Shown piece by piece: positions 1-7,545 of a DNA stretch of 14,092 bases. Source of the stretch: Spirochaetales bacterium. GTDB lineage: Bacteria > Spirochaetota > Spirochaetia > JAGLYY01. Positions within the stretch are counted from its first letter, which is position 1, and each line of letters begins with the position of its first letter. A program made the position numbers and the translations under genes. The DNA is taken from NCBI GenBank assembly GCA_023131935.1, contig JAGLYY010000329.1, forward strand, positions 1 to 14,092. Direction: 5' to 3'. Under the pieces are notes generated by a model. It made no database searches, was not told the origin of the DNA, and saw only the letters and a list, made by a program, of their open reading frames with translations.

Positions 1-2181
1 GAAGAGATTGATTCTCTTTTCAATACCTGTATCAAAGGTACAACCGAGAAAATCACCCGGGAAAAAACATACCTCCGTTCTGTTTTCCACGACAACTCCG
101 GGGTAATCGAATTTGATGAAAAACATCTTATCTGTTTCAAGGTGGAAACCCACAACTCCCCCTCCGCCCTCGATCCCTACGGCGGGTCCATTACCGGGAT
201 TGTCGGGGTAAACAGGGATATCATGGGGACAGGCAAGGGCGCCAAACCGATATTCAATACCAACGTCCTCTGCTTCGCGGACCCGGGAACCAAAACAGAA
301 GAGATCCCCGAAGGGCTCCTTCATCCCCAGGATGTTCTTGCGGGAGTCCACCATGGTATTGTCGATGGCGGCAATCAGTCGGGAATTCCAACGGTTGCGG
401 GTGCTTTTCTTTTTGATGACAGCTATGTAGGAAAACCTCTCGTTTTCTGCGGGACCGGCGGCATTCTCCCCGCGGAAATCCATGGGGAGGGTTCGTGGAT
501 AAAACACATCGATGCCGGAGATCTCGCGGTGATGCTTGGCGGCCGAATTGGTAAGGATGGGATCCATGGGGCAACATTTTCGAGCCTCGCGCTGAATGAT
601 GAATCCCCTGTTTCCGCGGTTCAGATCGGCGATCCCATTACTCAGAAAAAGATGCAGGATTTTCTCCTCGAAGCGCGGGACCTTGGGCTGTACAAAGGAA
701 TTACCGATAACGGCGCGGGAGGACTCTCTTCGAGCCTTGGAGAAATGGCAGAATATTCGGGGGGAATAAAGATCGATCTTCATCGCTGTCCCCTCAAATA
801 TCAGGGGCTTGCTCCCTGGGAAATCCTGGTATCGGAATCCCAGGAGAGGATGAGCCTTGCGGTCAGCACCGATCAACTTGATAAGTTATTATCCCTGGCT
901 GCAAAGCGGGGAGTTGAAGCTACCGTTGTAGGTACATTTACCGATTCAGGATTTGTTGAAATTTTTCATCAGGAGGGTCCCGTTGGAAAGATCTCCATGG
1001 AGTTTCTCCACGATGGACTGCCCCCCATGAGGTTAACAGCCGAGTGGATTCCACCCCTCCGGGAGGAATCAATCCCGGGGGATATGGATCCGCAGGCCAC
1101 CCTCCTTGCACTGCTGGCGGACCCGAATATTGCTTCAAAAGAATCCCTTATCCGGCAATACGATCATGAGGTCAGGGCACAATCGATTATGAAGCCCTTT
1201 GTAGGTGCTGAAAGCACCGGTCCCTCCGATGGCGCCGTATTGAAACCTCTTGCAGAAAGCTGTCGGGGAATTACCATAACCCACGGAGTTTGTCCCCGAT
1301 ACGGCGATCTCGATACCTACCACATGGCCATGTGCGCAGTCGATGAAGCATACCGGGCCCACATAGCCTGCGGAGGGGATCCTGACCTTACCTCCGCCCT
1401 TGATAACTTCTGCTGGCCTGACCCTGTTACCTCTGAATCTACCCTCGATGGTTCTTACAAACTTGCACAGCTTGTTCGGGCAAATCGAGGTCTGCAGGAT
1501 GCCTGTATTACCTACAGGATTCCTCTGATATCAGGCAAAGATTCAATGAAGAACGATGCTAATATCGGCGGCAGGAAAATCTCTGTCCGCCCGACCCTCC
1601 TGATATCCCTGATGGGGATCATCCGGGATATCCGTAAAACCGTAACTTCGGACTTTAAAACCCCCGGTGAACTGATCTACATTCTCGGGGCTACAAGAGG
1701 GGAGCTCGGCGGGTCTTCCCTGGAAAGATTAACGGGAAAATCATTCAAAGGATGTCCCCGGGTTTTCCCGGGGGAAGCGATGAAGAGGTACCGGGTCCTT
1801 TCGGAGCTTATGCAGGAGGGACTCGTTTCCGCCTGTCATGATATCTCTGATGGAGGCCTCGGAGTTGCCCTTGGAGAGATGGTTATTGGGGGTGGATTGG
1901 GAGCAGAAATCAGCCTTGATGATATTCCCGGGAAAGAGACAGATACCATGGAAACATCCCAAATTCTCTTCTGTGAAAGTCCATCCCGGTTTGTGGTAAC
2001 GGTTCCGGAAAAACACCGGAAGGCTTTTGTTTCCAGATTCTTAAGAAGCGGTCTCTCTCTTCTTGGGAGAGTGACCGGGGATCAGAAGCTGCTCTTTTCC
2101 CGGGGAGGCAAAGAGGTTTGCAGAGTCGGCCTTTCTGATCTAAACCATGCCTGGAATTCCTTTAACAGGAGAAATCAATGA
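1..2181 (+). CDS. purL: Phosphoribosylformylglycinamidine synthase, synthetase subunit PurL (5' end outside window)
   Basis: Synthetase part of FGAM synthetase, the fourth step of purine synthesis: it turns FGAR, ATP and glutamine-derived ammonia into FGAM in the cytoplasm. The frame is open from base 1, so the GTG at 142 is the Val codon of the conserved VETHNSPSALDPYGG block and not a start. 726 residues are visible. They include the first AIRS-like ATP-binding half (VETHN near visible residue 48), a GAGGLSSSLGEMAEYSGG block near 240, and the second half with SGKDSMKND near 510. The KVETHNSPSALDPYGG/GIVGVNRD wording fits the longer PurL type (about 1000 residues) that still uses a separate PurQ. 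On that basis I infer that 200-270 residues are missing upstream, including the WSEHC catalytic His region. The stop codon overlaps the purQ start (ATGA). No frameshift was seen. Confidence 0.96.
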   Translation, partial: EEIDSLFNTCIKGTTEKITREKTYLRSVFHDNSGVIEFDEKHLICFKVETHNSPSALDPYGGSITGIVGVNRDIMGTGKGAKPIFNTNVLCFADPGTKTEEIPEGLLHPQDVLAGVHHGIVDGGNQSGIPTVAGAFLFDDSYVGKPLVFCGTGGILPAEIHGEGSWIKHIDAGDLAVMLGGRIGKDGIHGATFSSLALNDESPVSAVQIGDPITQKKMQDFLLEARDLGLYKGITDNGAGGLSSSLGEMAEYSGGIKIDLHRCPLKYQGLAPWEILVSESQERMSLAVSTDQLDKLLSLAAKRGVEATVVGTFTDSGFVEIFHQEGPVGKISMEFLHDGLPPMRLTAEWIPPLREESIPGDMDPQATLLALLADPNIASKESLIRQYDHEVRAQSIMKPFVGAESTGPSDGAVLKPLAESCRGITITHGVCPRYGDLDTYHMAMCAVDEAYRAHIACGGDPDLTSALDNFCWPDPVTSESTLDGSYKLAQLVRANRGLQDACITYRIPLISGKDSMKNDANIGGRKISVRPTLLISLMGIIRDIRKTVTSDFKTPGELIYILGATRGELGGSSLERLTGKSFKGCPRVFPGEAMKRYRVLSELMQEGLVSACHDISDGGLGVALGEMVIGGGLGAEISLDDIPGKETDTMETSQILFCESPSRFVVTVPEKHRKAFVSRFLRSGLSLLGRVTGDQKLLFSRGGKEVCRVGLSDLNHAWNSFNRRNQ

Positions 2182-2915
2182 TTCGCACCTGTGTCATTAC
2201 CGGTTACGGTATTAACGCCCAGGATGAACTTGCATCAGCATTCAAACTGGCCGGAACAAAGGTCTCCCTGATCCATATTACCGATCTCGTGGAAAATCCC
2301 GGAACCCTGAAGGATTTTCAAATCATCGGATTTCCCGGGGGATTCTCCTACGGAGATCACCTGGGATCAGGGCTTGTTCTGGCCCATCTTATGGGAAAAC
2401 ATCTAAGGGAAGCTATCGACTCTCATATTGAGGGAGATGGTCTTATAATCGGTATCTGCAACGGTTTTCAGGTCCTGACAAAAATGGGGGTTCTCCCGAA
2501 CACTAACGATCACTGGGAGCAGGAGGTATCTCTCATCCACAATGATACGGGGGTTTTTGAGAACAGCTGGGTACGGGTAACCTTTCCTGAATCAACCTGT
2601 GCCTGGACAAATGGACTGCCGGATATGGACCTGCCAATCCGACATGGAGAGGGGCGATTTATTACCGTTTCTGAATCCCTTCGAAAAAAACTTTCAAAAA
2701 ATCGTCTGATCGCGTTACAATATAAAGACCGTAACCCCAACGGTTCACAGGATAATATCGCGGGAATCACCGACAGGACCGGGAAAATCCTTGGACTTAT
2801 GCCCCATCCTGAAGCCTTTATCATCCCGGAAAACCATCCTCGGTGGGCCAGGGAAGATATAACAGAAGGCTGGGGCTTACGGATAATCGCTCAAGGAGTC
2901 CGTTTTTTTAACTGA
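2178..2915 (+). CDS. purQ: Phosphoribosylformylglycinamidine synthase, glutaminase subunit PurQ
   Basis: Class I glutamine amidotransferase that releases ammonia from glutamine and passes it to PurL. The 245-residue length is usual for PurQ. Visible motifs are GFPGGFSYGDHLGSG (residues 51-65), the nucleophile Cys94 in GICNGFQ, and the His210/Glu212 pair in MPHPEAF, which together complete the catalytic triad. The ATG overlaps the purL stop by four bases and is preceded by AGGAG at 2167-2171, so the two are probably translationally coupled. A purS-like function is not seen as a separate gene and may lie in the unseen N-terminus of PurL (inference). Confidence 0.97.
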   Translation: MIRTCVITGYGINAQDELASAFKLAGTKVSLIHITDLVENPGTLKDFQIIGFPGGFSYGDHLGSGLVLAHLMGKHLREAIDSHIEGDGLIIGICNGFQVLTKMGVLPNTNDHWEQEVSLIHNDTGVFENSWVRVTFPESTCAWTNGLPDMDLPIRHGEGRFITVSESLRKKLSKNRLIALQYKDRNPNGSQDNIAGITDRTGKILGLMPHPEAFIIPENHPRWAREDITEGWGLRIIAQGVRFFN

Positions 2916-2923
2916 CAGGCATA

Positions 2924-3952
2924 ATGCTTATTAGTGAGTATGAAAAGCAGATTTTTGATCTCAAGCAGCTTCTTGAAATCAGCAAGAGTCTGAGTTCTAC
3001 CCTCGACTACAACATCCTCATGGGCTCAATACTCTACACCTGCATGGGGCAGATGAAGGTCCTGAAAGCAGGGCTATTTACCAAAAGGTCGATCGAACAT
3101 TCCTACCTGTCCCTTCATCGTAATTACAAGGGGTTCGAGCTCGATAAATCTCTGGACTATTCCATCCCTGGCGATAGTGAACTCATTGAGATATTCCGGA
3201 TAAACCCGAAGTGTTACACTCTGCCGGAGCTGCTCGCCAAAGTAAAAAATGTGGCATCTATAAAACTGTTTACCTTCCTGGAGCCAAGTCTGGTTGTCCC
3301 CCTGAAATCTAAAAACGAGGTAAACGGGATTATTGTAATCGGGGAACGGATCGACGGAACAACTTTTTCAGAACCGGAAAAGGAATATCTTGAAAACATA
3401 GCGACCTTTGCCGCGATAGCTGTTCAAAATGTATACCTTTTCGAAATAACTTCCACCGATATGATGACGAAACTCAAATTGAAACATTTCTTCATATCAA
3501 AATTAGAAAAGATGATCGAAGAACAGAGAACTCCGGAAGGTACGGAAAACCCTCTGTCGGTTATCATGTGTGATATTGATTTTTTTAAAAAATTGAATGA
3601 TACCTATGGTCATACTTGCGGGGACATTATTCTGAAGAAGGTTGCATCGCTTATTCAAAAAAATATCCGGCAGTTCGATACTGCGGCCCGGTACGGCGGG
3701 GAGGAGTTCGTAATATCACTCCCTGGTGGTGATTTGGAGAAGGCCCGTCAGGTAGGAGAACGGATTCGGCTGGCGGTTGAATCCATAGCCGTCGAATATG
3801 AGGGGTCAACTGTCACCACCACCATCTCTCTCGGAGCTGCTCAGTTTGACCCCGCAGAGGACTCAACCGCCGAAATGCTCATAAAACGTGCCGATGATGC
3901 CCTTTATCGTTCAAAGCATGATGGACGAAACAGGATCTCAACGGCACCATAA
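2924..3952 (+). CDS. GAF-GGDEF diguanylate cyclase
   Basis: Predicted cytoplasmic enzyme making cyclic di-GMP from two GTP. Residues 1-20 look like a short helical lead-in, and about 20-172 fit a GAF-type sensor (EPSLVVPLKSKNEVNGIIVIG, ending in a LENIATFAAIAVQN helix). A linker with a DMMTKLKLKHFF motif (179-190) leads into the GGDEF domain. There the metal-binding CDIDFFKKLNDTYGH stretch starts at 216 and the active-site GGEEF is at 258-262. Arg249-x-x-Asp252 lies five residues before GGEEF, as in a product-inhibition I-site, so the enzyme is probably active and feedback-inhibited. No membrane segment or EAL domain is present. It starts 8 bases after purQ with only a weak AGG before the ATG, which suggests co-transcription and perhaps coupling. 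The GAF ligand cannot be told from sequence. Confidence 0.93.
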   Translation: MLISEYEKQIFDLKQLLEISKSLSSTLDYNILMGSILYTCMGQMKVLKAGLFTKRSIEHSYLSLHRNYKGFELDKSLDYSIPGDSELIEIFRINPKCYTLPELLAKVKNVASIKLFTFLEPSLVVPLKSKNEVNGIIVIGERIDGTTFSEPEKEYLENIATFAAIAVQNVYLFEITSTDMMTKLKLKHFFISKLEKMIEEQRTPEGTENPLSVIMCDIDFFKKLNDTYGHTCGDIILKKVASLIQKNIRQFDTAARYGGEEFVISLPGGDLEKARQVGERIRLAVESIAVEYEGSTVTTTISLGAAQFDPAEDSTAEMLIKRADDALYRSKHDGRNRISTAP

Positions 3953-3998
3953 TGTCCACATCCTCACGATTCCGGGCACTACCATCAATAAGACAGGT

Positions 3999-4436
3999 CT
4001 ACGACTGCAATTTTATTAACTGCTCATTGGTTTCTCTGAACCGTTTTACTATAATCGGAAGGATTTCGAGGGCCATTTCCGGATGAGCTTTCATGATTGC
4101 GTGAAAATCCCAGCTTGTCAGAACGAGACAGGTAGTATCTTCTTTCGCTATCACACTGGCGGTTCGTTTTGCTCCATCAATGATAGTCATCTCACCAATG
4201 AATTCCCCCGTTGTATGAGTCGCGATATGAAGTTCTTTCTTTTCACTGGTCTCCTTAACAACTTCAACCTTCCCACCGGTGATGATGAAAAGACCGAGAC
4301 CCTCCTCATCCTGGCGAACGATATATTCCCCAGCTTTATACTCCCTGCTTCTACATGCTTTTGCGATCTGTTTCAGGTGTTTAGGGCTCATTTTTGAAAA
4401 CATGCCCACGTTTTTAAGAAAATCATCATTATTCAT
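3999..4436 (-). CDS. Small stand-alone cyclic-nucleotide-binding domain protein
   Basis: 145 residues, essentially one CNB (cNMP_binding) domain. The N-terminal helices (FLKNVGMFSKMSPKHLKQIAKAC) and beta-roll are typical. The phosphate-binding cassette is intact: Gly81-Glu82 (ribose contact) and Arg91 in RTAS (phosphate contact). The fold ends in a C-helix, and there is no room for a CRP-type DNA-binding HTH (CRP/FNR proteins are usually 200 residues or more). It is therefore more likely a protein-interacting switch than a transcription factor. GGAGG lies 8 bases before the ATG. It lies 64 bases downstream of the large class III cyclase on the same strand, which suggests that it senses that enzyme's product (inference). 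Its 3' end faces the GGDEF gene. Confidence 0.92.
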   Translation of the reverse strand: MNNDDFLKNVGMFSKMSPKHLKQIAKACRSREYKAGEYIVRQDEEGLGLFIITGGKVEVVKETSEKKELHIATHTTGEFIGEMTIIDGAKRTASVIAKEDTTCLVLTSWDFHAIMKAHPEMALEILPIIVKRFRETNEQLIKLQS

Positions 4437-4500
4437 CTTTCAATCCTCCGTATAGAGAATACCCATTGAAAAGAAATTCGTACAGCCTTTTCCCCTTTTT

Positions 4501-7461
4501 TTACCCCTTGGCTATCTCCATGTAACTTCTTAATGCCAGAAAATTCTCTATCAACTTCTCATCCTCCAAATTGGCCCTCTCCTCATTGAGAATCCGGGTT
4601 GCTTTCTTCCGGTAATACTGTCGTTCCTCGTCGTCTTCGGCAAGAAGAAGCCCGTAGAAGTGATGGTAAAGGGCCTGGTCCCGAGTTGAAAGGAGGGTTT
4701 TCAGTTCCATAAGGAATTTCCCCTCAGTAAGATAATACCGGGCATCATCGAACGATTCCCGGAGGTATGAAATCTCTGTCATCAACATATAAAGGCTGAA
4801 CAGAGAATAGTAGCTCGAATCACGAATTCCTATTTCGATACCAACCATCCCATGTTTTACCGCCTCATCGATCCTGTTAAGCAGGAATAGAACAATACTG
4901 AGCACCTTAATCGCGTCAATGCGGTCGAAATTATTCTGAATTTTGTAGAGGTAGAATTCTGACTGTTTCAGATAATCATCAACCTCTTCCTCTGACCCGG
5001 TGAAATGACACCCCTGGGCCAGGAACGCGTATAGGACCGAAAGGGCGGGAGCTGATTGATTTCCCCACTTAATCGCCTCGTACGAAATTTCTTTCAGGGT
5101 GGTATAATCGCAGAGAAGCCAATAGGTCTTGGGAAGGAGAATGAAACCCGATTTCCACCATCGACCATGAATAATCTTCCTGGTATCCTCCATCAGCCGT
5201 TTCATGACCGCTACGCTATCATGGTATTGACCAAGAAAGAAGTATCGTTCAGCCTGAGCAGCCCACTTTTCACCCCCCTCTTTCATCCCGGATAAAATCT
5301 GTTCGTTTTTTTCAATCCTGTTACCGAGGAGCTCGGAGGTAGCAATAAGTTTGTAAACATTCTGAATTGCCTGATGTTCCGGATCGACCATTTTGTAATA
5401 AGCCACAGCTTTTTTCCCAAAGAGAGCAGCCTTTGGGAAAGAATAAGAGGTGAGGTGGAAGGCGCTAAGTAAATGATTCACCCTCGCTGAGTATTCAGGT
5501 TTTTTGGTTTTCAGGGCAATCCTTAAAGCTTCTTTCAGAAAATCATAGGCATCCTCTTTTCTGCCGTTGTTGTAGAGGAGGGCTATTTTCCGGTACAGGT
5601 AATTAAATCGTTTTTCCTCAGCTTCAGCCGGGAGGGCTTCAATGAGGATATCCAGATATTTCAGAAAATCCAGATCGTTGAAGTGAGAGAGGTCCTCGAC
5701 GATCACCCGCTCAGCTTCAGTATAATCCTCGGCCTTCGTCAGGTGGTGGAGAAGACGAAAAACGTTCACACAGTCTCTTTTCATGAGTTGACGGGCAACG
5801 AGGCGGTGAAGGATCTTTTTATTGTAGTTTAAAATTGAATTGTAGAGGGCCCATTTGAAATGATCGTTCAAAAAAGAGTATACCTCATTATCCCGGGTCA
5901 GTATCTCCTCCCTGAGAAAGTAGGAGAGGGCAGCCTGGACCATATCCGGATGACCCCCGGACTTTCCATGAATATCCTCGGCATCTTCAAGGGTAAAATG
6001 CCTGTGAAAAATCGCGAGTTTTACCAGAAGGTCCCGCATTTCCCGTGTATAACCCTCAAGAATAGAGAGATATATGTTTTGAATTGATGTGGGGAGCTTA
6101 ACCGTACCGCCGCTTTCCCGGGCATACCGTATATATTCTTCAAGGAAAAGGGGATTCCCCGAAGTTTTCTGGATAAGGGACTCTTCCAGGGATTCGTTCC
6201 GGTTTTCCGGCCAGAGGACCTTTATCAACTCCCGGGACTCTGGCCGGGATAAGGATGGCACCTGAAAGAGTTCAACTCCCTGAAAGATCTCCTCGATAGC
6301 TTTCCGTACCTTCCTCTCCGCAAGTATAAAGAAAGGCTTGATTTCGGTACTTTTCAGAAAAAAACGGAAGAAATCCCGACTCATCGGATCCATCCCAAAG
6401 GCATCATCGATGTATAGAATCATTGAATAGGGGGATTCTGACTGCTGATGAATAATCTGGCTGAGGATGAGATAAAGGTCTACGAAAATCCTGCTCGCCG
6501 GCCTTTCTTCATTTTCGCCGGTTACAAATTGAGCAAAAGAACGGACCGTTGCTTCTTCAAGATCACTTTGCTGACAAATGGTATCGCATACGATGTCACT
6601 GTTTACAGGGGAAAGTATCCCGAAATAGTTCAGCAGCAGATCGTTGATTACCGAAAAGGGAAGCCGCCGATATTTCCTGGCACGCGCGTAAAGCAGGGGG
6701 AGGTTATAATCGGGAAACTGTTCAACCTTCCGGATAAACTCTGCCGCTACCCGTGTTTTACCGATCCCTGTTTCGCCATAGAGGTAATAACCCTCAACCT
6801 TAGCAGAGTCATGTTTCAGGTAACACTTAAGAATTTCGCTTACAACCCCTTTCCGGCCAACAAACGGAGTACTGAAAGTGAGGGGCATCCTGTTTTTCCC
6901 AATCACCGTGTAGGTGGCAAGATCCTCCCGCAAACCCTTCAGCTCATACCGTTGTTCTTCAGAAAAAAGAAACTCTCCGCCGCACTCCGCTTTAATAGCC
7001 GCAGAAACGAGGATACTTCCTTTTGCCGCCGCCGTTTGAAGCCTGGCAGCTACATTCATTACATGGCCGGTAACAACGTCGTAGATTCCCCGCTTACCAG
7101 TCGTCACAAGGCCTAAGTGAATGCCGGTCCGGAATTGAATGGTCCTCCCCGATTTCTTCGTAATACTCTCTACCAGGGTATAAAAGTCGAGAGCCGCGTG
7201 GACAGCCCGGGCAGGATCATCCTCATGAACTTCCCGGGCACCAAACACCGCGACAAGGGCATCACCGATATATTTCTCCACTGAACCTTCATATCGGGTA
7301 ATGATCCCCTCAAAACCGGTGAAGATCTCATTCATCAAAGAATCCATTTCTTCGGGGTCAAGACTTTGAGACAGAGGAGTAAAATCCTGCATGTCGGAGA
7401 AGAGAACCGTTACGTGTAAACGCCCCCCTTCTTTCAGGCCGTTTTTTTCTTCTTCAGTCAT
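4501..7461 (-). CDS. Class III adenylate/guanylate cyclase fused to a STAND/AAA-type ATPase and TPR-like repeats
   Basis: 986-residue soluble signalling protein. Residues about 14-188 form a class III cyclase domain. FSDMQDF gives metal ligand Asp23, EKYIGDALVAVFG gives purine-contact Lys63 and second metal ligand Asp67, and NVAAR gives Asn136 and Arg140 for the transition state. Residues about 196-450 form an AAA_16/STAND ATPase: PFVGRKGVVSEI, Walker A GETGIGKT (229-236) and Walker B ILYIDDA (348-354). The remainder to 986 is helical and TPR-like, typical of protein-protein sensing. No membrane segment was seen. cAMP is the likelier product because of Lys63, but the second purine-selecting position is unusual (see findings). 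The start has only a weak SD-like GAG and lies very near a good -10 box. An alternative reading is a cyclase-like receptor with altered catalysis. Confidence 0.92.
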   Translation of the reverse strand: MTEEEKNGLKEGGRLHVTVLFSDMQDFTPLSQSLDPEEMDSLMNEIFTGFEGIITRYEGSVEKYIGDALVAVFGAREVHEDDPARAVHAALDFYTLVESITKKSGRTIQFRTGIHLGLVTTGKRGIYDVVTGHVMNVAARLQTAAAKGSILVSAAIKAECGGEFLFSEEQRYELKGLREDLATYTVIGKNRMPLTFSTPFVGRKGVVSEILKCYLKHDSAKVEGYYLYGETGIGKTRVAAEFIRKVEQFPDYNLPLLYARARKYRRLPFSVINDLLLNYFGILSPVNSDIVCDTICQQSDLEEATVRSFAQFVTGENEERPASRIFVDLYLILSQIIHQQSESPYSMILYIDDAFGMDPMSRDFFRFFLKSTEIKPFFILAERKVRKAIEEIFQGVELFQVPSLSRPESRELIKVLWPENRNESLEESLIQKTSGNPLFLEEYIRYARESGGTVKLPTSIQNIYLSILEGYTREMRDLLVKLAIFHRHFTLEDAEDIHGKSGGHPDMVQAALSYFLREEILTRDNEVYSFLNDHFKWALYNSILNYNKKILHRLVARQLMKRDCVNVFRLLHHLTKAEDYTEAERVIVEDLSHFNDLDFLKYLDILIEALPAEAEEKRFNYLYRKIALLYNNGRKEDAYDFLKEALRIALKTKKPEYSARVNHLLSAFHLTSYSFPKAALFGKKAVAYYKMVDPEHQAIQNVYKLIATSELLGNRIEKNEQILSGMKEGGEKWAAQAERYFFLGQYHDSVAVMKRLMEDTRKIIHGRWWKSGFILLPKTYWLLCDYTTLKEISYEAIKWGNQSAPALSVLYAFLAQGCHFTGSEEEVDDYLKQSEFYLYKIQNNFDRIDAIKVLSIVLFLLNRIDEAVKHGMVGIEIGIRDSSYYSLFSLYMLMTEISYLRESFDDARYYLTEGKFLMELKTLLSTRDQALYHHFYGLLLAEDDEERQYYRKKATRILNEERANLEDEKLIENFLALRSYMEIAKG

Positions 7462-7464
7462 AAT

Positions 7465-7507
7465 CTATCTCTATTATAATGATTATTTCGAGATAGGTGT
7501 GAACACC
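7465..7507 (-). promoter_or_regulatory. Promoter with nested dyads before the cyclase gene
   Basis: Reading leftward, TTCACA (7503-7498) and a perfect TATAAT (7478-7473) are 19 bases apart, long but usable for a sigma70-type promoter. The -10 ends only 11 bases before the cyclase ATG, so the mRNA would be leaderless or nearly so. The -10 lies within a nested inverted repeat: outer arms CTATCTC (7465-7471) and GAGATAG (7490-7496), inner arms ATAAT/ATTAT around G7481. A second dyad, GGTGT-GA-ACACC (7496-7507), covers the -35. This suggests that the cyclase gene has its own regulated promoter separate from pepD. The sequences are directly visible; promoter activity is inferred. Confidence 0.5.
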
Positions 7508-7545
7508 GTTTCCATGATCCGGATCTCGTTACACGCGAAAATCTG

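Noticed and set aside
142..144. GTG at 142 as the start of purL
   Set aside because: The frame is open to base 1, and the upstream codons encode PurL-like sequence (FDEKHLICFK before VETHN), so this GTG is an internal Val.
6448..7116. 222-codon + strand open frame opposite the cyclase domain
   Set aside because: It lies antisense to strongly conserved cyclase and ATPase motifs and has no recognisable domain. Shadow frame.
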